Source: Actinoplanes italicus (GTDB lineage: Bacteria; Actinomycetota; Actinomycetes; Mycobacteriales; Micromonosporaceae). Taken from it: a stretch of DNA of 64,000 bases. Numbering within the stretch: position 1 is the first letter of the stretch; every line of letters begins with the position of its first letter. Shown in pieces: positions 1 through 7,717 of the stretch. Location: assembly GCF_003001815.1 (NCBI RefSeq), contig NZ_PVMZ01000003.1:620001-684000 (forward strand), in the 5' to 3' direction. Made by a program: the position numbers and the translations under genes. Under the pieces are notes generated by a model. That model saw only the letters and a list, made by a program, of their open reading frames with translations, was not told the DNA's origin and made no database searches.

Positions 1-1
1 C

Positions 2-1330
2 TGCGGCATCCCGTTCTGCCACGACGGCTGCCCGCTGGGCAACCGCATCCCGGACTGGAACGACCTGGTCCGCACCCAGCAGTGGGAGGCGGCGGCGGAC
101 TCGCTGCACGCCACCAACAACTTCCCGGAGTTCACCGGGCGGCTCTGCCCGGCGCCCTGCGAGGCGGCCTGTGTGCTCGGCATCGGCGACGACCCGGTGA
201 CGATCAAGCAGGTCGAGGTGGAGATCGCGAACCACGCGTTCGACCTCGGCTTCGTCAAGCCGCAGCCGGCGCCGTCGGCCTCCGGCAAGTCGGTCGCGAT
301 CGTCGGCTCCGGCCCGGCCGGGCTGGCCGCCGCGCAGCAGCTGGCGCGGGCCGGTCACGCGGTCACCGTCTACGAGCGCGACGACCGGATCGGCGGCCTG
401 CTCCGGTACGGCATCCCCGACTTCAAGATCGAGAAGCACGTCATCGACGCGCGGCTCGCGCAGATGTCGGCCGAGGGCGTCGAGTTCCAGACCGGTGTCG
501 AGGTGGGCGTCGACATCACCGCCGACGATCTTCGTGACCGGTACGACGCGGTCCTGCTCGCCGCCGGCGCGCTGGCCGGCCGGGACACGCCGGACACGCC
601 GGGCCGCGACCTGAACGGCGTGCACCTGGCCATGGAACACCTGGTTCCGGCCAACCGGATCGTCGCGGGTCTGGCCGACACCACCCCGATCGACGCCAAG
701 GGCAAGCACGTCATCATCATCGGCGGTGGTGACACCGGGGCCGACTGCCTCGGTGTGGCCCACCGCCAGGGTGCCGCGTCGATCACCCAGCTCGACCAGT
801 ACCCCCTTCCGCCCGAGCTGCGTACCGGCGTCAAGGACCCGTGGCCGACCTGGCCGCTGATCCTGCGCAACTACGCCGCGCACGAGGAGGGTGGCGAGCG
901 CGTCTTCGGCGTGGCCGTGCAGGAGTTCGTCGGCGACGGGAACGGCAACCTGGTCGCTATCCGCATCGCCGACGTCTCGGTACAGAGGATCAACGGCGTG
1001 CGCACGGTCAGCGTCACTCCCGGCAGTGAGCGCGAGTTGCCCGCCGACCTGGTCCTTCTCGCGATCGGATTCGAGGGTACGGAGGACCAGCCGCTGCTCG
1101 CCCAGTTCGGGCTGTCCCGCAACCGGCGCAACGTGCTGGACGCGGACAAGGGCTGGCAGACCGGTGCCGAGGGCGTGTTCGTGGCGGGTGACATGCACAA
1201 GGGCGCGTCGCTGATCGTGTGGGCGATCGCCGAGGGCCGGGCCGCTGCCGCCGCCATCCACTCGTACCTGGGCGCTGCCGGGGAACTGCCGGCGCCGGTC
1301 CGTTCGGACTCGCAGCCGCTGTCCGTCTGA
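2..1330 (+). CDS. gltD: glutamate synthase small subunit, 5' end outside window
   Basis: Small (beta) subunit of NADPH-dependent glutamate synthase, which passes electrons from NADPH through FAD and Fe-S clusters to the large subunit for glutamate formation in nitrogen assimilation. The frame is open from base 2 and gives 442 residues to the TGA at 1328; a short amino-terminal piece lies upstream. Visible are the cysteine-rich Fe-S segment (CGIPFCHDGCPLGN, then CPAPCEAAC), the FAD-binding motif VAIVGSGPAGLAAA and the NADPH-binding motif IIIGGGDTGADC. The carboxy end has the flavoprotein GDMHKGASLIVWAIAEGR motif. gltB presumably lies just upstream. The family assignment is secure. Confidence 0.97.
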   Translation, partial: CGIPFCHDGCPLGNRIPDWNDLVRTQQWEAAADSLHATNNFPEFTGRLCPAPCEAACVLGIGDDPVTIKQVEVEIANHAFDLGFVKPQPAPSASGKSVAIVGSGPAGLAAAQQLARAGHAVTVYERDDRIGGLLRYGIPDFKIEKHVIDARLAQMSAEGVEFQTGVEVGVDITADDLRDRYDAVLLAAGALAGRDTPDTPGRDLNGVHLAMEHLVPANRIVAGLADTTPIDAKGKHVIIIGGGDTGADCLGVAHRQGAASITQLDQYPLPPELRTGVKDPWPTWPLILRNYAAHEEGGERVFGVAVQEFVGDGNGNLVAIRIADVSVQRINGVRTVSVTPGSERELPADLVLLAIGFEGTEDQPLLAQFGLSRNRRNVLDADKGWQTGAEGVFVAGDMHKGASLIVWAIAEGRAAAAAIHSYLGAAGELPAPVRSDSQPLSV

Positions 1331-1345
1331 CCCCATTCGCAATGC

Positions 1346-1384
1346 GGGCCCGTCACTTTCACGGTGGCGGGCCCACTGCTTTTC
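1346..1384 (+). terminator. intrinsic terminator after gltD
   Basis: An 11-bp stem with one T-G wobble (1346-1356 with 1364-1374), a 7-nt loop and a short T-rich stretch at 1380-1383. It starts 15 nt after the gltD stop. Confidence 0.7.
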
Positions 1385-1783
1385 GCGGGGTGCCACCAAA
1401 ACGCCCGTTAATTGACGAACGGGGCGTTGACGCAATGTCGGGTGTCGATCGCCATTGATCGTGCGGCACGGTGGGAGGGTGGCGGCGTCCGGCGGCCGTG
1501 TCCGGACGGTCCCGGAACGGGACTCCGCATCGACCCACCTGGATACGGTCTGCCGGAGATCCGCAGGTGGCGGTACGCGCCAGCCGTACCAGAAGAAGGG
1601 GTTGGGGCATGTGCCGACGGGCGCCGTGAGGGGACCGCTAGGCTGGAGCGGCGGTCGCTGAAGCCCGCGGACGACGCAGCGCATCCCCGCCGACGGCGCG
1701 GGTTGACCGCGCCGTCGACACCCGCAGTTCATGCCGAGGACCGGGGTCGGCCGCCGGGCCGCCCCAGGAGAAGGACTAGCCTG
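1385..1783 (+). other. gltD-pyk intergenic region and pyk leader
   Basis: About 400 bases with no supported gene. The pyk frame stays open upstream to 1412, but that part lacks pyruvate kinase similarity. A TTGACC at 1703-1708 could be a -35 element, but I see no convincing -10 partner. No riboswitch class was recognised. Confidence 0.5.
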
Positions 1784-3220
1784 ATGGCCGTGACACGCCG
1801 CGCAAAGATCGTCTGCACGATGGGCCCCGCCACCAAGTCACCCGAGCGCATGCTCGGACTGGTGGAAGCGGGCATGAACGTGGCCCGGATGAACTTCAGC
1901 CACGACACCCGGGAGAACCACCGGGAGATGTACGAGCTGGTCCGCGCCGCCGCCGAGCAGGCCGATCGCCCGGTCGCCATCCTCGCCGACCTCCAGGGCC
2001 CGAAGATCCGCCTCGGCAAGTTCGCCGACGGCCCGCACCGCTGGGAGACCGGCGACCGGGTCGTCATCACCAGCGACGAGATCCTCGGCACCAAGGACCG
2101 CGTCTCCTGCACCTACAAGAAGCTCCCGCACGAGGTCAAGGTCGGTGACCGCCTCCTGATCGACGACGGCAAGGTCGCCATCGAGGTGACCGAGGTCGAG
2201 GGCGAGGACATCCACTGCCTGGTCACCGAGGGTGGCCCGGTCAGCAACAACAAGGGTGTCTCGCTGCCTAACGTGGCGGTCAGCGTCCCGGCCCTGAGCG
2301 ACAAGGACGAGGAGGACCTGCGGTTCGCCCTCGGCCTCGGCGTCGACCTGATCGCGCTGTCGTTCGTCCGCGCGCCCGAGGACATCAACCTCGTCCACAA
2401 GATCATGGACGAGGAGGGCCGCCGGGTCCCGGTCATCGCCAAGGTGGAGAAGCCGGAGGCGGTCGAGCACCTCGAGGCGATCGTGCTGGCCTTCGACGGC
2501 GTCATGGTGGCCCGCGGTGACCTCGGCGTCGAGCTGCCGCTCGACCAGGTCCCGCTGGTGCAGAAGCGTGCCGTCCAGCTGTGCCGGGAGAACGCGAAGC
2601 CGGTCATCGTCGCGACCCAGATGCTCGACTCGATGATCGAGAACTCGCGGCCGACCCGCGCCGAGGCCTCCGACGTGGCGAACGCCGTGCTCGACGGCAC
2701 CGACGCCGTGATGCTGTCCGGCGAGACCTCGGTCGGCAAGTACCCGGTGCTCACCGTCAGCACCATGGCCAAGATCGTCACGACGACCGAGGCCGGCGGC
2801 ATGGGCGTGCCGCGCCTGCAGCACGACCCGCGGACCCACGGTGGCGCGCTGACCGTCGCGGCCTCGCAGATCGCGCGCAACATCGGTGCCAAGGCGCTGG
2901 TGGCGTTCTCGCAGACCGGCGACACCGTCAAGCGTCTCTCCCGGCTGCACTGCGACCTGCCGCTCTACGCGTTCACCCCGGTCGCCGAGGTCCGCAACAC
3001 CCTCGCCCTGAGCTGGGGCGTGGAGACCTTCCTGACCGACTTCGTCGAGCACACCGACGACATGTTCCGGCAGGTCGACGCCAAGATGCTCGGCCTCGGT
3101 CTGGCCAAGCCCGGCGACTACGTGGTCGTCGTGGCCGGCTCCCCGCCGAACGCGCCCGGCTCCACCAACACCCTGCGCGTGCACCAGCTGGGGACGCTCG
3201 TCGACCCGGCGACGGTGTGA
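1784..3220 (+). CDS. pyk: pyruvate kinase
   Basis: Converts phosphoenolpyruvate and ADP to pyruvate and ATP in glycolysis. The 478-residue product has the usual length. It begins MAVTRRAKIVCTMGPA; family motifs include NFSHDTRE, DLQGPKIRLG, the active-site region VMVARGDLGVELP and ATQMLDSM followed by NSRPTRAEASDVANAV. The start is the ATG at 1784 with AGGAGAAGG ten bases upstream; GTG 1790 is the alternative. It stands as a single unit between gltD and the thioesterase gene, as in other actinobacteria. Confidence 0.97.
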   Translation: MAVTRRAKIVCTMGPATKSPERMLGLVEAGMNVARMNFSHDTRENHREMYELVRAAAEQADRPVAILADLQGPKIRLGKFADGPHRWETGDRVVITSDEILGTKDRVSCTYKKLPHEVKVGDRLLIDDGKVAIEVTEVEGEDIHCLVTEGGPVSNNKGVSLPNVAVSVPALSDKDEEDLRFALGLGVDLIALSFVRAPEDINLVHKIMDEEGRRVPVIAKVEKPEAVEHLEAIVLAFDGVMVARGDLGVELPLDQVPLVQKRAVQLCRENAKPVIVATQMLDSMIENSRPTRAEASDVANAVLDGTDAVMLSGETSVGKYPVLTVSTMAKIVTTTEAGGMGVPRLQHDPRTHGGALTVAASQIARNIGAKALVAFSQTGDTVKRLSRLHCDLPLYAFTPVAEVRNTLALSWGVETFLTDFVEHTDDMFRQVDAKMLGLGLAKPGDYVVVVAGSPPNAPGSTNTLRVHQLGTLVDPATV

Positions 3221-3277
3221 CCGTCCGCACCGGGCGGTAGCAGGCGGGACCGCAGCGGCGCACCGTAAGGTGGCAGC

Positions 3278-4159
3278 GTGACGTTGCTGCAGGGACAGGC
3301 CGCCGTCGACCAGCTTCTCGAGCTTCTCGATCTGAAGCAGGTCGACGCGGCCACCTTCCGGGGTGAGAGCCCGCAGACAGGAGCCCAGCGCGTGTTCGGC
3401 GGCCAGGTGGCCGGGCAGGCGCTGGTCGCCGCGGGCCGCACGGTGGATCCGGGCCGGCACGTGCATTCGCTGCACGGCTATTTCGTACGCCCGGGCGACC
3501 CGACCGAGCCGATCACCTTCCACGTCGAGGAGATCCGGGACGGGCGATCCTTCTCGGTCCGGCGGTCGACCGCCAAGCAGCACGGCAAGACCATCTTCTT
3601 CATGTCGGCGTCGTTCCAGATTCCCGAGGAGGGGCTGGATCACCACACGCCGGCGCCGCTCGACGTGCCCGCCCCGGAGGACGTGCCCACCTTCATGGAC
3701 TGGGCCGACAAGTATCCGGAGCGGATGGCCATGTTCAAGGCCTCACCCCGGTCGGTGGACGTGCGCTACGTGGGCGTGCCCGGCTGGGTCCCGCCCGGCG
3801 ATCGCGACGCGGAGCCGCTGCAGCGGGTGTGGATGCGCCTGGACGGCCGGCTGCCCGACGACCCGCTGATCCACGCGTGCGCGCTGACGTACGCCTCCGA
3901 CATGTCGTTGCTCGACTCGGTCCTGTCCACGCACGGCGAGGTGTGGGGGCCGGGCGGTGTCATCGGCGCCAGCCTCGACCACGCACTGTGGTTCCACCGG
4001 CCGTTCCGGGCCGACGAGTGGTTCCTCTACGACAGCGCGAGTCCGTCCGCCAGCGGCGCCCGTGGCCTGGCGAACGGGCGGATGTTCACTCGGGACGGCC
4101 GGCACATCGCGAGCGCCGTCCAGGAGGGACTGCTCCGCCCATCGGAGGCCAGGGCCTGA
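3278..4159 (+). CDS. tesB: acyl-CoA thioesterase II
   Basis: Double-hotdog thioesterase that hydrolyses acyl-CoA to free fatty acid and CoA in the cytoplasm. The 293-residue protein shows the TesB hallmarks RVFGGQVAGQAL and HSLHGYFVRPGD near residues 35-70, and the second hotdog with GASLDHALWFHRPFR near residues 228-242. The GTG at 3278 has no ribosome binding site but lies 6 nt after a TAAGGT -10-like element, so the mRNA is probably leaderless. Mycobacteria have the same order, pyk then tesB. The physiological substrate cannot be read from sequence. Confidence 0.93.
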   Translation: MTLLQGQAAVDQLLELLDLKQVDAATFRGESPQTGAQRVFGGQVAGQALVAAGRTVDPGRHVHSLHGYFVRPGDPTEPITFHVEEIRDGRSFSVRRSTAKQHGKTIFFMSASFQIPEEGLDHHTPAPLDVPAPEDVPTFMDWADKYPERMAMFKASPRSVDVRYVGVPGWVPPGDRDAEPLQRVWMRLDGRLPDDPLIHACALTYASDMSLLDSVLSTHGEVWGPGGVIGASLDHALWFHRPFRADEWFLYDSASPSASGARGLANGRMFTRDGRHIASAVQEGLLRPSEARA

Positions 4160-4173
4160 GTCGCGCCGGTTGA

Positions 4174-4239
4174 GGCCCCGCCGGCCGGGGATTCTCGGCC
4201 TGGCGACCGGCCGATGACGGATCCACCACCGGCGGGGCC
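4174..4239. terminator. inverted repeat between convergent genes
   Basis: A perfect 11-bp inverted repeat (4174-4184 with 4229-4239) with further short GC-rich pairings in the interval. It lies between the convergent tesB and DUF308 genes and probably serves both. No T tract is present. Confidence 0.5.
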
Positions 4240-4252
4240 GGGGGACAAGCTC

Positions 4253-5131
4253 TCACCGGCCGCGTCGCTCGACCTCGCCCTCCACACCCTCCGGGGTGTC
4301 CGGGACCGCGGGTAGATCCTTCGGAACCTCGACGGCGGTGCCGGCGCGGGGCCCGGTGACCCCGGCCTGGGCGAGCATCGCGTCGAGGTCGGCGGTGGTC
4401 CGGACCACCCGCTCGTGGAAACTCTCTCCGGCGACCACGGGCGCGGCCGCGGTGATCGTCGAACCTCCCGGCCGGGCCCGGTGCCGGGCCCGTGAACGCG
4501 ACGGTGCGCCCTCGTAGTCGGTGAGGCCCGCCGCGTAGCCGGTCACCCCGGCGGCCCGTTCCGGCGGCAGTTCGAGCACGTCCTTGCGCGGCCCGGCCAC
4601 CTCCCGCAGCCGCAGCGCCGTCACCAGGTCGGCGACCGCCCGCAGCACCCCCAGCGCGCCGAGGGCCACGAGCACCAGGTCCGTCGCGCGGGCGAACGGG
4701 CTGGCCGAGAAGAATCCGAGCCCGGTCTGCAGCACGCCGATCGTGACGAGCAGGTTCCAGGTGCGGTCGGTGCCGCGCGTCATGATCCCCACGGCCACGT
4801 CGACGGCGCCGCGCACCATCAGGTACCAGCCGATGAGCGCGGCCGGCGTGGTGAGGGTGGAGTCCTGGTCGGTCATCAGCAGGGCACCGGTCACGGCGAA
4901 GAGAACCGTGAGGAACGCGTTGATCCACCAGGTCCGGGTGCCCGCCAGAGCACGGATCAGCTCACCGATCGCGCCGAAGAGCACGACCGGCCCGGCCACC
5001 GCCGCGACGTTCGTCGGCTCCAGCCGCAGCACCGTCCAGCCGATCGCCAGCCAGGCGGCTCCCGTGAACATCAGGAAGCCCCACATGCTGCCGCGTTTGA
5101 CGGCCGAGGGTGCGGAACCGGACCACAACAT
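4253..5131 (-). CDS. DUF308 (HdeD-like) membrane protein
   Basis: A 292-residue protein with about six hydrophobic segments in residues 15-175 in the paired-helix pattern of the DUF308/HdeD family, then a hydrophilic, charged carboxy-terminal tail of about 115 residues (170-292) predicted to be cytoplasmic. GGGAGG lies a few bases before the ATG at 5131. The function is unknown; HdeD proteins are linked to acid resistance in enterobacteria, but nothing here supports that role. Mycobacteria also have a membrane protein in this neighbourhood. It is convergent with tesB. A CTGTCATGACAG palindrome lies upstream and could be an operator. Confidence 0.8.
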   Translation of the reverse strand: MLWSGSAPSAVKRGSMWGFLMFTGAAWLAIGWTVLRLEPTNVAAVAGPVVLFGAIGELIRALAGTRTWWINAFLTVLFAVTGALLMTDQDSTLTTPAALIGWYLMVRGAVDVAVGIMTRGTDRTWNLLVTIGVLQTGLGFFSASPFARATDLVLVALGALGVLRAVADLVTALRLREVAGPRKDVLELPPERAAGVTGYAAGLTDYEGAPSRSRARHRARPGGSTITAAAPVVAGESFHERVVRTTADLDAMLAQAGVTGPRAGTAVEVPKDLPAVPDTPEGVEGEVERRGR

Positions 5132-5208
5132 GGAGCCTCCCGACGATGCTGTCCCCTGTCATGACAGCACCCTGGGCAGACCGGGGCGCGAGGTTCGCTC
5201 AGATTGAG

Positions 5209-5247
5209 GGTCGCTTTACCGCGGTCTTTTCCCGCGGTAACGCGACC
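5209..5247 (-). terminator. hairpin downstream of the tRNA gene
   Basis: Arms 5209-5224 and 5232-5247 pair at 15 of 16 positions around a 7-nt loop. It lies about 120 nt past the 3' end of the tRNA on the - strand and before the DUF308 gene. It may end the tRNA transcript or be a leader hairpin for the next gene. Confidence 0.45.
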
Positions 5248-5368
5248 GTCATCGGCGCGTGATTGCTTGTCCGATAAATATGTCGGCGAATGGAATGGCC
5301 GCACCGTGCCGGAAGCGTCGCCGTACCGTATTGACAGATGTCAGAGGAGGTCGCCGCGTTGAGATTTG

Positions 5369-5442
5369 TGCCCCCGGTGGGATTCGAACCCACACTGTAT
5401 GGTGTTTGAGACCATCTTCTCTGCCGGTTGGAATACAGGGGC
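5369..5442 (-). tRNA. tRNA with anticodon CAA (Leu), short variable loop
   Basis: A full cloverleaf can be drawn: 7-bp acceptor stem (5436-5442 with 5370-5376, one T-G), a 3-bp D stem with the Leu-like loop element GGCAGA, a 5-bp anticodon stem around CTCAAAC giving anticodon CAA (5406-5408), a T arm with GTGGG-TTCGAAT-CCCAC, and discriminator A. CCA is not encoded. The variable region is only five bases, whereas bacterial leucine tRNAs normally carry a long variable arm. The anticodon, D loop and A73 suggest leucine; the short arm leaves charging open. Confidence 0.85.
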
Positions 5443-5529
5443 GGCACCACCGGAAGGCGGGTTTGCCTCAAGGTGGGGTGGCATGCCTCAGCACGGCGTG
5501 AGTTGGTCACGCCAGGATGAGACCCCGAC

Positions 5530-5579
5530 AGCCTACCTACTAGGCTTAGGGCGGCGACACCCACATACCGGGGTGTCGC
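5530..5579 (+). promoter_or_regulatory. pdtaR upstream inverted repeats and leader hairpin
   Basis: Two structures precede pdtaR: a small inverted repeat AGCCTA-n5-TAGGCT (5530-5546), whose second half could be a -10 box, and a perfect 9-bp stem with an 8-nt loop (5554-5562 with 5571-5579) about 30 nt before the start codon. The hairpin would form at or near the 5' end of the mRNA. Its loop does not fit the paired hexaloops bound by ANTAR proteins. Confidence 0.45.
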
Positions 5580-5609
5580 GACATCGACGTTCTGGGGGTA
5601 GGGGTTTCC

Positions 5610-6221
5610 GTGGCCGACACGCAGGGTGGCGCCGAGCGCAAGCGGGTGCTCATCGCCGAGGACGAGGCCCTGATCCGGCTGGACCTGGCCGAGATGCTCG
5701 TGGAGGAGGGCTACGACGTCGTCGGTGAGGCCGGCGACGGCGAGACCGCCGTCCGGCTGGCCGAGGATCTGAAGCCCGACCTGGTGATCCTGGACATCAA
5801 GATGCCGATCATGGACGGCCTGGCGGCGGCCGAGCGGATCGCCGGCGGACGGATCGCGCCGGTCGTGATCCTGACCGCGTTCAGCCAGCGTGACCTGGTC
5901 GAACGCGCCCGTGCGGCGGGTGCCATGGCCTACCTGGTGAAGCCGTTCCAGAAGTCCGACCTGGTGCCGGCGATCGAGATCGCCCTCTCCCGGTACTCCG
6001 AGATCGCCGTGCTGGAGTCCGAGGTCGCGGGCCTGACCGAGCGTCTCGAGACGCGCAAGTCGGTGGAGCGCGCCAAGGGCGAGCTGATGACGAAGTACTC
6101 GATGACCGAGCCGCAGGCCTTCAAGTGGATCCAGCGCGCGGCGATGGACAACCGGATGACTATGCGTGAGGTCGCGGACCGCATCCTCCAGGAGTCGACG
6201 GGCGGCACGCCTGCCGTTTAG
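5610..6221 (+). CDS. pdtaR: ANTAR-domain response regulator
   Basis: Two-component response regulator of the PdtaR (Rv1626) type: an amino-terminal receiver domain and a carboxy-terminal RNA-binding ANTAR domain that acts by transcription antitermination. In the 203-residue product, Glu17 and Asp18 form the acidic pocket, Asp62 (VILDIKMP) is the phosphate acceptor, and Thr89 and Lys111 are the conserved switch residues. The ANTAR helices occupy roughly residues 140-200 (SVERAKGELM, MTEPQAFKWIQRAAMD). The start is GTG at 5610 after a G-rich ribosome binding site. The partner kinase PdtaS is not in this window. The order near pyk, polA and rpsA matches mycobacteria. Confidence 0.95.
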   Translation: MADTQGGAERKRVLIAEDEALIRLDLAEMLVEEGYDVVGEAGDGETAVRLAEDLKPDLVILDIKMPIMDGLAAAERIAGGRIAPVVILTAFSQRDLVERARAAGAMAYLVKPFQKSDLVPAIEIALSRYSEIAVLESEVAGLTERLETRKSVERAKGELMTKYSMTEPQAFKWIQRAAMDNRMTMREVADRILQESTGGTPAV

Positions 6222-6245
6222 TCCGTTTGGTCCTAGAGCAGCGAG

Positions 6246-6280
6246 CCGGTGGTACGGGTCACGTGCCACCGGTTCCTTAT
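6246..6280 (+). terminator. terminator after pdtaR
   Basis: A 10-bp stem with one T-G wobble (6246-6255 with 6263-6272), a 7-nt loop and a T-rich tail TTCCTTATT. It follows the pdtaR stop by about 25 nt. Confidence 0.65.
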
Positions 6281-6306
6281 TGGCTCTTGACGAAAGGTTG
6301 AGCCTC

Positions 6307-6356
6307 CGTAACGGCTTTGTTACGACCGGCTGCGCAGCTCCTTGGCAGGCTATGAT
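6307..6356 (+). promoter_or_regulatory. livH promoter with GlnR-like site
   Basis: GTAAC-n6-GTTAC at 6308-6323 (part of a perfect CGTAAC/GTTACG inverted repeat) has the GTnAC-n6 spacing of GlnR half-sites. A consensus -10 TATGAT follows at 6351-6356 without a good -35. The expected transcript start is near 6363, which puts the palindrome at about -55 to -40, a position typical of an activator. An alternative promoter TTGACG-n16-TAACGG (6287-6314) overlaps it. Confidence 0.45.
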
Positions 6357-6417
6357 CCGCCAGTCCTTCCGCGATACGTCTAGCGGGGATTTCTGCTGCT
6401 AAACACAAGGAGCATCG

Positions 6418-7707
6418 TTGCGTAGAGCCGTGATCATCTTCACGGCCGTTCTCGGTTTCCTCTTCACTTCCCTCGGGTTCGGTGCCACGAGCGCCTTGGC
6501 CGAGGGTGAAGCGTTGCAGGGCACGTTGACCAATGCGAGCCAGCCAGTGGCAGGCGTTGTGATCAAGGTGTCGGACCAGGGCGGCACATCGGCCGGTGAG
6601 GCGAAGTCCGGTGCGGACGGCAAGTGGGTGGTTCCGCTCAAGGCGGCCGGCACCTACAAGGTCGATCTCGACCCCGCGACGCTGCCGCAGGGCGTGGTCG
6701 TCACCACCGGGCGAACGAGTCTGACGTTGACGGTCTTCGAGGGCGCGGCGCGCAACGTGCTGTTCCCGCTCGGCGCGAGCGCTTCCTCGGGCCCGGGCGC
6801 ACCGGCACCCGAGGACGACAACTCACAGTTGAGCCGGGTCCTCGACCTCATATACACCGGCATCCATTTCGGTCTGATCATCGCGCTGGCCGCTCTGGGC
6901 CTGTCGCTGATCTTCGGCACCATGGGCCTGACGAACTTCGCGCACGGTGAACTGATCACCTTCGGCGCCGTGGTCTGTCTGTTCCTCAATGTCGACAACG
7001 GTGTGCCGCTGGAGGTCGCCGCGGTCATCGCGGTGGTGCTCGGTGGCGCGTTCGGTTACTTCCAGGACCGCATCTTCTGGGGCTGGCTGCGTAACCGCCG
7101 GACCGGCCTGATCGGCATGATGATCATCTCGATCGGTCTCGCGCTGGTGCTCCGCTACATCTATCTCTACATCTTCGGCGGATCCGTGCTGCAGTACTCG
7201 CAGTACGTGGCCCAGCCCGGTATCGACCTGGGCCTGATCTCGGTCGCCCCGAAGAACTTGATCATGGATGCCATCGCGATCGTCGTCCTGATCGTGGTCT
7301 CGCTCGCGCTGGTCATGACCCGGCTCGGCAAGGCGACCCGGGCGGTCTCGACCAACCCGGCCCTCGCCGCGGCGTCCGGCATCAACGTCGACTCGATCAT
7401 CCGCCTGGTGTGGACCATCGGTGGCGCGCTGGCCGCGCTGAGCGGCGTGATGCTCGGTATCTTCCAGGGCGTCGGCTACCAGATGGGCTTCCAGATGCTC
7501 CTTCTGGTCTTCGCCGCGGTCACGCTGGGTGGTCTCGGTACCGCCTTCGGAGCGCTGCTGGGCAGTCTCGTCGTCGGTCTCGCCACACAGCTGTCGACCC
7601 TGTGGATCCCGACCGAGCTCAAGAATGTCGGCGCCCTCGCGGTGCTGATCGTGATCATCCTCGTCCGGCCGCAGGGCATCCTGGGCCGCCGCGAGCGGAT
7701 CGGCTGA
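6418..7707 (+). CDS. livH: branched-chain amino acid permease LivH with extracytoplasmic N-domain
   Basis: First of two membrane subunits of a high-affinity branched-chain amino acid ABC importer. The 429-residue protein is about 140 residues longer than ordinary LivH. Residues 1-29 look like a cleavable signal peptide (ending ALA-EGE), residues 30-115 resemble a beta-sandwich of the carboxypeptidase-regulatory/Cna-B type (LQGTLTNASQPVAGVVIKV, SGADGKWVVPLK), and a Pro/Gly/Ser linker leads to the permease from about residue 138 (IYTGIHFGLIIALAALGLSL, NFAHGELI). The start is TTG 6418 with AAGGAG five bases upstream. First gene of the livHMGF operon. Confidence 0.92.
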   Translation: MRRAVIIFTAVLGFLFTSLGFGATSALAEGEALQGTLTNASQPVAGVVIKVSDQGGTSAGEAKSGADGKWVVPLKAAGTYKVDLDPATLPQGVVVTTGRTSLTLTVFEGAARNVLFPLGASASSGPGAPAPEDDNSQLSRVLDLIYTGIHFGLIIALAALGLSLIFGTMGLTNFAHGELITFGAVVCLFLNVDNGVPLEVAAVIAVVLGGAFGYFQDRIFWGWLRNRRTGLIGMMIISIGLALVLRYIYLYIFGGSVLQYSQYVAQPGIDLGLISVAPKNLIMDAIAIVVLIVVSLALVMTRLGKATRAVSTNPALAAASGINVDSIIRLVWTIGGALAALSGVMLGIFQGVGYQMGFQMLLLVFAAVTLGGLGTAFGALLGSLVVGLATQLSTLWIPTELKNVGALAVLIVIILVRPQGILGRRERIG

Positions 7708-7717
7708 GGGAGGTCTG

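Noticed and set aside
1838..3646. 602-codon open frame on the - strand opposite pyk
   Set aside because: A shadow frame caused by high third-position GC; the translation is low in hydrophobic structure and the + strand clearly encodes pyruvate kinase.
5366..5728. Open frame starting MCPRWDSNPHC
   Set aside because: It is the antisense translation of the tRNA gene at 5369-5442, a well-known annotation artefact.
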